Shown one piece after another: positions 5,913 to 9,948 of a stretch of DNA of 9,948 nucleotides (its first letter is position 1; each line of letters opens with the position of its first letter). The notes below the pieces were generated by a model. It saw only the letters and a list, made by a program, of their open reading frames with translations, ran no database searches and was not told the DNA's origin. Source of the stretch: an uncultured Oscillospiraceae bacterium (GTDB taxonomy: Bacteria; Bacillota; Clostridia; Oscillospirales; Oscillospiraceae); contig CANQUO010000068.1 in NCBI GenBank assembly GCA_947627085.1, positions 1-9,948 of the forward strand, read 5' to 3'. The translations under genes were made by a program, and so were the position numbers.

Positions 5913-6077
5913 AAAAAACCCGTGGGACTGCGTGTTCCACTGCTTTATGATACCCCATCCCTTCCGCTCCAAATTCCCGTTGGGGTCAGAAGTGGGTCAT
6001 GGAAACAGTGACACCAAGTAAAACAGCCAAAAAAGTACCGGATTTCCCGATCTTTGCGGAAAATCCGGCGGGTTTTG
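5913..6077 (-). repeat. Dispersed terminator-bearing repeat, copy 1
   Basis: Positions 5935-6077 align without gaps to 8417-8559; by hand I count about 122 of 143 identical bases. The most conserved core is CCCTTCCGCTCCAAAT through GTTGGGGTCAGAAGTGGG, and the other strong block is AAAAAAGTACCGGATTTCCC. Outside 5935 similarity fades, but both copies continue to a second hairpin followed by six T on the minus strand (here GTGG...CCAC, then T at 5918-5913). The element thus carries an intrinsic terminator at each end, both acting on minus-strand transcription. It lies between the DUF4358 lipoprotein operon and the sigma 1 promoter. No coding capacity or classical terminal inverted repeats were seen. 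Confidence 0.85.
6029..6068 (-). terminator. Intrinsic terminator in repeat copy 1
   Basis: CCGGATTT (6038-6045) pairs with AAATCCGG (6061-6068), and an inner CCG/CGG can pair after one mismatch. On the minus strand the hairpin is followed by six T (6034-6029). It lies about 255 bases past the DUF4358 lipoprotein stop and would end the sigma 2 operon. Confidence 0.65.
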
Positions 6078-6203
6078 AACATCCGCCCCATCGAGCAAAT
6101 GGACCGGCCAATGCCGGAGGAAAGAGAAATACTGAAGCGAATTGAGGAAAAGCTGCGGGCAACCCTTGATGAGCAGGAGAGAGCAATCCTTGAAACCATA
6201 TAG
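6078..6203 (+). pseudogene. Fragment of a small DUF6809-like protein gene, abutting the repeat
   Basis: From 6078, the first base after repeat copy 1, an open frame of 41 codons to TAG 6201-6203 encodes NIRPIEQMDRPMPEERE, then LKRIEEKLRATLDEQE and RAILETI. The (G)NIRPxE opening and the charged helix ending LDEQERAILE resemble small Firmicutes proteins that I recall as DUF6809. Those normally begin ten or so residues earlier (LYYGN...) and continue with a second helix. Both ends are missing here, there is no ribosome binding site or start at the front, and the upstream sequence is repeat. I read it as the middle of a gene broken by insertion or deletion at the repeat boundary. The family name is from memory and uncertain; that it is coding-derived is moderately supported. 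Confidence 0.5.
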
Positions 6204-6216
6204 GATGCGTATAAAT

Positions 6217-6250
6217 ATTTCCCCATCAGCATAATTACCGATGGGGAAAT
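6217..6250. other. Perfect 11-bp inverted repeat (ATTTCCCCATC/GATGGGGAAAT)
   Basis: Arms at 6217-6227 and 6240-6250 enclose a 12-base loop. Neither side has a convincing T-tract, so it is a poor intrinsic terminator. It may be a 3' hairpin of the DUF4358 lipoprotein transcript. The rest of 6251-6323 shows nothing I can name. Confidence 0.5.
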
Positions 6251-6323
6251 GACTAATGGGTAAATTGGCGCTGTTACAATCAGAAAATATATTTTTGTTG
6301 ACAACCGGGAATTAGCAAAAGGA

Positions 6324-6845
6324 TCAATTCCTATTTTCTGTCTCACCGCTCATAAGCTGGCGGCAAAGGTCGGACAGCGCCTCACGGTCCTCTCCTATGG
6401 CAAAGAGGAGATATTTACCTTGGCGCTCCAAAATGAAGTTCTCGAACCGCGCCGCCTGTTCCGGGAGATAGAGCTCAAACCCCGTCCTTTGGTCCTCGGC
6501 GTAGGTCTTCAGCGCTTCTTCCAATCGATCCGACGCTTGCAAATCGGCTCCCTCAAGCAGAATAAACTGATTGGCGGAAATGCCTATTGTCACGCCGTAG
6601 TATCTGGCGTCCACCAAATCCTCTGTCGATGCCTCGACCCTATCCCCATCCAAAAGCAAAAGCTCAGGCACCGATTCAGGGTCCATCATGGCCATTTCCC
6701 CGGAAAAATACCCGCTGGCACACAGAGCTTGGGCAATGGCGTCCATATCCAATTCAATGTCCTTTTCCGACGCCGTTTCCCCGCAGGCGGAGAGGGAGAA
6801 AAGGAGAAGCGCGGCCAGGACAACTGTTATAAATCGTTTCTTCAT
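6324..6845 (-). CDS. DUF4358 family lipoprotein
   Basis: This is a 173-residue protein with a lipoprotein signal peptide (MKKR, a hydrophobic stretch, then L-S-A-C with Cys21 as the lipidated residue). The mature part follows the DUF4358 plan I know from Clostridia: a short acidic linker ending DAIAQAL, a beta strand after VPELLLLD, the GVTIGISANQFILLEG strand, a helix that counts off AL-x-x-Y-x-x-DQ, then LPEQAARFENFIL and GKYLLFAIGED. The start is ATG 6845; a longer frame to 6992 overlaps the neighbouring gene and has no signal peptide at its start. The gene begins 10 bases after the anti-sigma-like gene and is its co-transcribed neighbour, third in the sigma 2 operon. The family's function is unknown. 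Its place in the operon suggests an envelope protein controlled by, or sensing for, sigma 2. Confidence 0.88.
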   Translation of the reverse strand: MKKRFITVVLAALLLFSLSACGETASEKDIELDMDAIAQALCASGYFSGEMAMMDPESVPELLLLDGDRVEASTEDLVDARYYGVTIGISANQFILLEGADLQASDRLEEALKTYAEDQRTGFELYLPEQAARFENFILERQGKYLLFAIGEDREALSDLCRQLMSGETENRN

Positions 6846-6855
6846 CGGACTCTTT

Positions 6856-7677
6856 TCACCTCGTTTCCGGCTCAAACTGGTCGGCCCAGGTGTGGAGAAG
6901 CTCGTCGGCCTTGGCCTCTTCGGAGGGCGGGTAGGCGGCGTGGAGGGTGTAGAGTATGCCGGCACGGATGATGTGGCCGTCATAGGTGACAAAGCCGCTC
7001 TCCAGGGCGGTGGAGCGGATCACATGGCAGTCAAAGCCCCCGGCGGCGGTGAAGCTCTCCTCCGTGTAATCCACATCCTCCGTGGTGCGGACGCTGAATG
7101 TGGCGTCCGCACTGTCGTTTTCCGTGCGCAGCCACGCCTCGGTTTGGAGGTGCACATCCCCCTTCTGGCATTGAGTCATAATGCTTACACTGGTAATCTC
7201 CCCCCGCTGTCCCCCAAAGACGGAGAGAGTTGTCCCCGTCTCCTCTACATCCCAACGGATGGGCCGGAGCTCCTCAAGGCCCACGTACTTCAGGGCCTGG
7301 GCGGCGGTGTCGAACACACGGTAGTAGGTGTTGGGGAACTGGTTTGACCAGGGGGTGGCCTCCTCAATCTGTCGGCGGATAATAGCCGGGACCTCCCGGA
7401 TGTCCCCGGTCAGGGCCTCCTCCGGGAAGGGCGTCAGTTGGGCAGCCATGTCGTAGCCGGACTCGAAGCCGCCGTCCTCCCCCTTTCGGAACTTCGCCAA
7501 AAGCGTGGTTCCCGCCCCGGTGGCGAGGGCGGTGACTGTCCCCAGAACGAGGCACACGCAGGCGGCGGCAAGCAAGATTCTGGCGGTTTTGCCGCGCCAT
7601 TTTCTCTTTGGGAGCTCAGCGTCCAGCAGCTCCTCGTCGATGAGGCCCAGGACGTCGGCAATCCTTGGTATATTCAT
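6856..7677 (-). CDS. Single-pass membrane protein, probable anti-sigma factor of sigma 2
   Basis: This is a 273-residue protein: cytoplasmic residues 1-31 with the motif IDEELLDAE and a basic patch (PKRKWRGK), one membrane helix at about 32-53, and an outside domain of about 215 residues. The outer domain ends in VTYDGHIIRAGILYTLHAAYPPSEEAKADELLHTW-type sequence, which resembles the C-terminal domains of DUF4367-like anti-sigma partners; this resemblance is from memory. The ATG at 7677 overlaps the sigma stop as ATGA, as in the Asp-box/sigma 1 pair. Its N-terminal motif also resembles that of the Asp-box protein, but the outer domain has no Asp-boxes. A longer frame to 7824 lies inside the sigma gene and is spurious. 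The anti-sigma role is inferred from topology, coupling and the shared motif. Confidence 0.83.
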   Translation of the reverse strand: MNIPRIADVLGLIDEELLDAELPKRKWRGKTARILLAAACVCLVLGTVTALATGAGTTLLAKFRKGEDGGFESGYDMAAQLTPFPEEALTGDIREVPAIIRRQIEEATPWSNQFPNTYYRVFDTAAQALKYVGLEELRPIRWDVEETGTTLSVFGGQRGEITSVSIMTQCQKGDVHLQTEAWLRTENDSADATFSVRTTEDVDYTEESFTAAGGFDCHVIRSTALESGFVTYDGHIIRAGILYTLHAAYPPSEEAKADELLHTWADQFEPETR

Positions 7678-8228
7678 ATAGAGATACCTTCCTTTCTCAG
7701 ATAGTCTCTCAGACGGTTCCGCCCACGAAACAGGAGGGATTTCACCTTGTTTTCGCTGAAGCCGTACCGTCCGGCGATGTCCCGCACGGAGTCGAAGTAC
7801 CAGTAACGGCGGACAAAGACGCACCGGGCCTCCGGGCTCTGTTTTCTGAGAAAACTCCCGATGAGCCGGGCCAACTCCCCGTCCTCCACCTCAGGTCTGA
7901 AGCTCTCGTCCGGCAGGACTTCCGCAAGCTCTGAGAGGGGCACCAGACACCCGGCGGAACGCTTTCCGGCGGTGTCGTGGCGGAGCCTTTTCAGGGCTTG
8001 GCGGCGGGTGATGCCGGAGACGAAGGCCATAAGGCTCCGGGGCCTTGCCGGGGGGATGGCGTCCCAAAGCGCCAGATAGACATCGTTGACGCACTCCTCC
8101 GCGTCCTGGGGTGAACCCAGGATGTTGCTTGCCACCTGACAGCATAGGTGGCCGTACTTGGCCTCCGTCTCCCGGAGCGCCCGCTCGTCCCGGGCAAAAT
8201 AGAGCTCGATGATCGCCTCGTCCTCCAC
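7674..8228 (-). CDS. ECF-like RNA polymerase sigma factor (sigma 2)
   Basis: This is a 184-residue sigma-70 family protein, shorter than but parallel to sigma 1. Region 2 lies at about residues 13-80, with the LGSPQDAEECVNDVYLALWD helix and FVSGITRRQALK. Region 4 lies at about 122-180, with VFVRRYWYFDSVRDIAGRYG and the helix-turn-helix FSENKVKSLLFRGRNRL. The start is GTG 8228, seven bases after GGAGG; MEDEAIIELYFARDERAL matches the sigma 1 N-terminus. An ATG at 8267 keeps the frame but adds only a basic tail encoded across the ribosome binding site. The stop overlaps the membrane partner's ATG. Order in the operon: sigma 2, anti-sigma-like protein, DUF4358 lipoprotein. It is about as similar to sigma 1 as members of one broad family, so the two need not be recent duplicates. 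Confidence 0.9.
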   Translation of the reverse strand: MEDEAIIELYFARDERALRETEAKYGHLCCQVASNILGSPQDAEECVNDVYLALWDAIPPARPRSLMAFVSGITRRQALKRLRHDTAGKRSAGCLVPLSELAEVLPDESFRPEVEDGELARLIGSFLRKQSPEARCVFVRRYWYFDSVRDIAGRYGFSENKVKSLLFRGRNRLRDYLRKEGISI

Positions 8229-8345
8229 GCCTTCGCCTCCTTTCTTTTTTCTTTCAGGGCCCTTCACCCTATAAGTACCCTTTTCTCCCTCCCCGGTTGC
8301 GGGAAAAAGGAGAAAAAAACAACTTCAATTAAAGCCTTATAAGAA

Positions 8346-8374
8346 ATTAAACAGCGACTTGACTGGGAACACAA
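8346..8374 (-). promoter_or_regulatory. Candidate promoter of the sigma 2 operon
   Basis: Minus-strand TTGTGT (8374-8369) is followed after 17 bases by TTTAAT (8351-8346), five of six to TATAAT. The leader would be about 110 bases. It starts just past the distal terminator of repeat copy 2. No clear ECF-type -35/-10 pair was found here. Confidence 0.35.
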
Positions 8375-8393
8375 AAATCGAATTGGGGCTATC

Positions 8394-8559
8394 AAAAAAC
8401 GCCGTTGAATAAGGAATCCCACGGCTTTATGCTACCCTATCCCTTCCGCTCCAAATTTCCGTTGGGGTCAGAAGTGGGTCAGGGAAACGAAAGCGTCAAC
8501 TGAAACAACCAAAAAAGTACCGGATTTCCCGATTTTCGCAGGAAATCCGGCGGGTATTG
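8394..8559 (-). repeat. Dispersed terminator-bearing repeat, copy 2
   Basis: Positions 8417-8559 align without gaps to 5935-6077 at about 85% by hand count; most differences fall in a 29-base spacer (8482-8510). As in copy 1, the minus strand has a second hairpin at the far end (GCCGT...ACGGC, 8401-8425) followed by six T (8399-8394). It lies between the AstE/AspA-like genes and the sigma 2 promoter, in the same orientation relative to the sigma gene as copy 1. Confidence 0.85.
8511..8550 (-). terminator. Intrinsic terminator in repeat copy 2
   Basis: A perfect 10-bp stem CCGGATTTCC (8520-8529)/GGAAATCCGG (8541-8550) is followed on the minus strand by six T (8516-8511). It lies about 125 bases past the AstE/AspA-like gene stop and is its likely terminator. 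Confidence 0.7.
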
Positions 8560-8673
8560 GAATAAGTGGTTAAAACTACTATCTTTTAGAAAAGCTTGCG
8601 GCGCAAGTGAATTGGGCGGAGTTCCTGAGCGCGGGGCGTTTGCGGCAAGCGAGCGTAATTTGATTAGCATTTA
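8560..8673. other. Unassigned stretch between repeat copy 2 and the AstE/AspA-like gene
   Basis: It contains a palindrome CTTGCG-G-CGCAAG (8595-8607). A plus-strand open frame without a start signal, ending in TGA just before 8665, reads LEKLAAQVNWAEF and on to RQASVI. This could be a gene fragment or another dispersed repeat; I cannot decide. Confidence 0.3.
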
Positions 8674-9603
8674 CTACCGAATGAGCTTATATACGCAGGA
8701 GCCGGCGTATGTCAGGGGGTCCTCCTGGGCGAAGAATATGACGCCGTCTGTGGGGGCGGTGAGCTGTTCGCGGACAGAGCCGTCGTAGGGGTCCAGCACC
8801 TGCGCCAGCGTCTGGCCTCTGGCCACATTGGCGCCGGGGGACAGGAACGAGTCTATGATGCCGGAGGTGTGTGATTGGATGTTCATAAGGTCCCCCTCGT
8901 CAATGACCTCGGAGATATATCCCTCGTGGATGTGCCTGGAGCCGGAGATGATGTTCTCCTTGCGCAGGAAATTCAGGACCGCGTTCACGGCCAGAGTCAC
9001 ATCATCGCGGTCGATGGTATCGGTAGTCCCGGCGTAGACGGAGAAGGCGTCGGATTCCCAGACCTGCCAGTTATAGTTGAGGGTCGTGGTGTCGTATGGG
9101 CGGGGCTGGCGCAGAAGGATGTAGGGCAGGCCGAATTCCCTGGCCTTTTCCGAGTTTTCCCATCCCGTTTTCATGATACGAACGTGGGGCACAAACACGC
9201 CGGGGACATAGAAGCTGGCAAATTGGATGCCGTTTTTGTAGTCCTTGATCTCCTCAAAAAGTCCGGCGGCAATGCGCTGGGTAGTCTCCCCCAGATCGTA
9301 ACCGGGGAACATGCGGTTTATATCCGTGTTGTCCGTGGGCCAGAAGCGTTTGCGTATATTCATGGAGGCGGAGTTGACGCACGGGACCACCAGAACGGAC
9401 TTGCCGGGGACTATCTTCCCCTGGGCCTCGATCTCCTTCAGCGCCTTCACGAGCTGTGAGCAGGTGTAGAGCTGCTGGACCTCGTTGCCCCTGAGCGCCC
9501 CCACCACGCAAGCGGACTTTTCCCCGGAGCCGAAGGTGAAGCCCGTCACCCTCAAAGCGTCCCGGTAGAGGGATTTGAGTTGAAATACCGTCTTTTTCTC
9601 CAT
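8674..9603 (-). CDS. AstE/AspA-family (succinylglutamate desuccinylase/aspartoacylase-like) protein with Arg at the usual zinc His
   Basis: This is a 309-residue protein of the zinc-carboxypeptidase-like AstE/AspA superfamily. The core runs to about residue 225 and a C-terminal beta domain of the biotinyl/lipoyl-like type follows (HEGYISEVIDEGDL..., SPGANVARGQTLAQVLDPYDG, PTDGVIFFA). Visible core motifs are ALRGNE at residues 36-41, NSASMNIRKRFW, then DNTDINRMFPG (91-101), and FVPHVR with His140. Family enzymes bind zinc with the His and Glu of HG(N/D)E and a later His. Here the first His is replaced by Arg38, while Glu41 and a later His remain, so canonical zinc hydrolase activity is doubtful. 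The start at ATG 9603 has GGAGG seven bases upstream; GTG 9609, in frame, is too close to it. It follows a paralogue's stop by 2 bases. The substrate is unknown; an N-acyl amino acid or peptide is a guess. Confidence 0.85.
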   Translation of the reverse strand: MEKKTVFQLKSLYRDALRVTGFTFGSGEKSACVVGALRGNEVQQLYTCSQLVKALKEIEAQGKIVPGKSVLVVPCVNSASMNIRKRFWPTDNTDINRMFPGYDLGETTQRIAAGLFEEIKDYKNGIQFASFYVPGVFVPHVRIMKTGWENSEKAREFGLPYILLRQPRPYDTTTLNYNWQVWESDAFSVYAGTTDTIDRDDVTLAVNAVLNFLRKENIISGSRHIHEGYISEVIDEGDLMNIQSHTSGIIDSFLSPGANVARGQTLAQVLDPYDGSVREQLTAPTDGVIFFAQEDPLTYAGSCVYKLIR

Positions 9604-9605
9604 CT

Positions 9606-9948
9606 TCACACCTCCAATATCCGGGCGATCAGCGAGCCCTCGTCCACCACCGGGTATTCCCGAAGGGTGAACACCATCCCCGCGCAGGGGGAGTAGACGC
9701 GCTCCGACACCTTCCCCGTCAGCGGGTCCACGATGTCCCCTATCCGGTCTCCGGGCATGACGCGCCTTGTGTGCTCCACCTGGGGCAGGAATATCCCGGA
9801 GGCCCCGGCGTTTATGAAGCTCACCTTACCGTCGGCGGAGACGATGGGGCACCGGGGCTCGATTACCGGCCCCGTCCAAGCGCCGAGCTTACGCATAAGG
9901 CAGAATATCCCGTCGGCCAGCTGGCGGGTGTACTCCGGCGTTATGCGC
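9606..9948 (-). CDS. C-terminal part of a second AstE/AspA-family protein (partial, runs off window)
   Basis: The frame is open from the window edge to TGA 9608-9606, with 113 residues visible. An internal ATG at 9896 is not the start: the upstream residues (RITPEYTRQLADGIFCL) continue the family's last core helix. The rest is the C-terminal beta domain: SGIFLPQVEHTRRVMPGDRI, DIVDPLTGKVSERVYSP, GMVFTLREYPVVDEGSLIARI. This matches the domain layout of the adjacent 309-residue protein, so they are tandem paralogues. The next ribosome binding site overlaps its last codons. Catalytic residues lie outside the window. Two paralogues in one operon suggest a heteromer or paired substrates, which is inference. 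Confidence 0.82.
   Translation of the reverse strand, partial: RITPEYTRQLADGIFCLMRKLGAWTGPVIEPRCPIVSADGKVSFINAGASGIFLPQVEHTRRVMPGDRIGDIVDPLTGKVSERVYSPCAGMVFTLREYPVVDEGSLIARILEV

Noticed and set aside
5784..5972. N-terminal extension of sigma 1 starting MERKGW...
   Set aside because: The frame is open, but these residues come partly from the repeat's core and are not sigma-like; GTG 5783 has the ribosome binding site and the family N-terminus.
6298..6326. TTGACA on the plus strand before 6304
   Set aside because: There is no -10 at 16-18 bases and no plus-strand gene downstream.
5945..6346. Minus-strand ORF of 133 residues across repeat copy 1
   Set aside because: It is made of repeat and hairpin sequence in no recognisable protein pattern, with no ribosome binding site.
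6846..6992. Longer start for the DUF4358 lipoprotein
   Set aside because: It overlaps the anti-sigma-like gene and buries the signal peptide; MKKR at 6845 is a proper lipoprotein start.
8228..8345. ECF-type autoregulatory promoter for sigma 2
   Set aside because: Only a partial CAACC-like -35 is present and no matching CGT-type -10 lies at 16-17 bases.
8479..8670. Minus-strand ORF of 63 residues ending in repeat copy 2
   Set aside because: It crosses the terminator hairpin and repeat; no protein-like features.

Overview
The window looks like chromosomal DNA from a gut-type, GC-rich Clostridia member (Oscillospiraceae or close relatives). The basis is GGAGG-type ribosome binding sites, lipoproteins with short lipoboxes, small sigma/anti-sigma pairs of a kind common in that group, and DUF4358-type and CGKPEC-type lipoproteins. 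This placement is inference from family resemblance. No tRNA, rRNA, CRISPR array or intact transposase was seen.

Layout. (a) 1-1256, minus strand: a LytTR-type response regulator followed by the membrane half of its probable sensor kinase, cut by the window edge. A promoter lies upstream, with a 14-bp direct repeat around its -35. (b) 1324-2595, minus: a secreted lipoprotein with a Cys/His cluster and two candidate promoters. (c) 2697-2807, minus: the last ~35 codons of an ABC-transporter ATPase, a gene remnant. (d) 2808-4035, plus: a visibly less GC-rich two-gene operon (small four-helix membrane protein, then a CPBP-family intramembrane protease) ending at a bidirectional terminator. (e) 4066-4335: a gene-free block of six hairpins bounded by two near-identical 30-nt hairpin repeats. 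(f) 4345-5849, minus: sigma factor 1 and, overlapping by ATGA, a membrane protein with four extracellular Asp-box (BNR) motifs, probably its anti-sigma/sensor; a candidate ECF-type promoter precedes them. (g) 5913-6323: copy 1 of a dispersed ~143-165-bp repeat, directly followed by a fragment of a small protein gene. (h) 6324-8374, minus: sigma factor 2, its ATGA-coupled membrane anti-sigma-like partner, and a DUF4358 lipoprotein. (i) 8394-8559: copy 2 of the repeat. (j) 8674-9948, minus: two tandem AstE/AspA-type (succinylglutamate desuccinylase/aspartoacylase) proteins, the upstream one partial.

How it fits together. Most of the window is envelope sensing: one two-component system, two sigma/anti-sigma modules and two lipoproteins. 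The two sigma modules share a plan: GTG start, ATGA overlap with a single-pass membrane partner bearing a DEELL-type N-terminal motif, and a copy of the same terminator-bearing repeat 130-170 bp upstream, pointing the same way. That parallel, the Asp-box propeller on a probable anti-sigma factor, and the hairpin block are the points most worth a second look. The gene fragments and dispersed repeats show that the intergenic regions have been rearranged.
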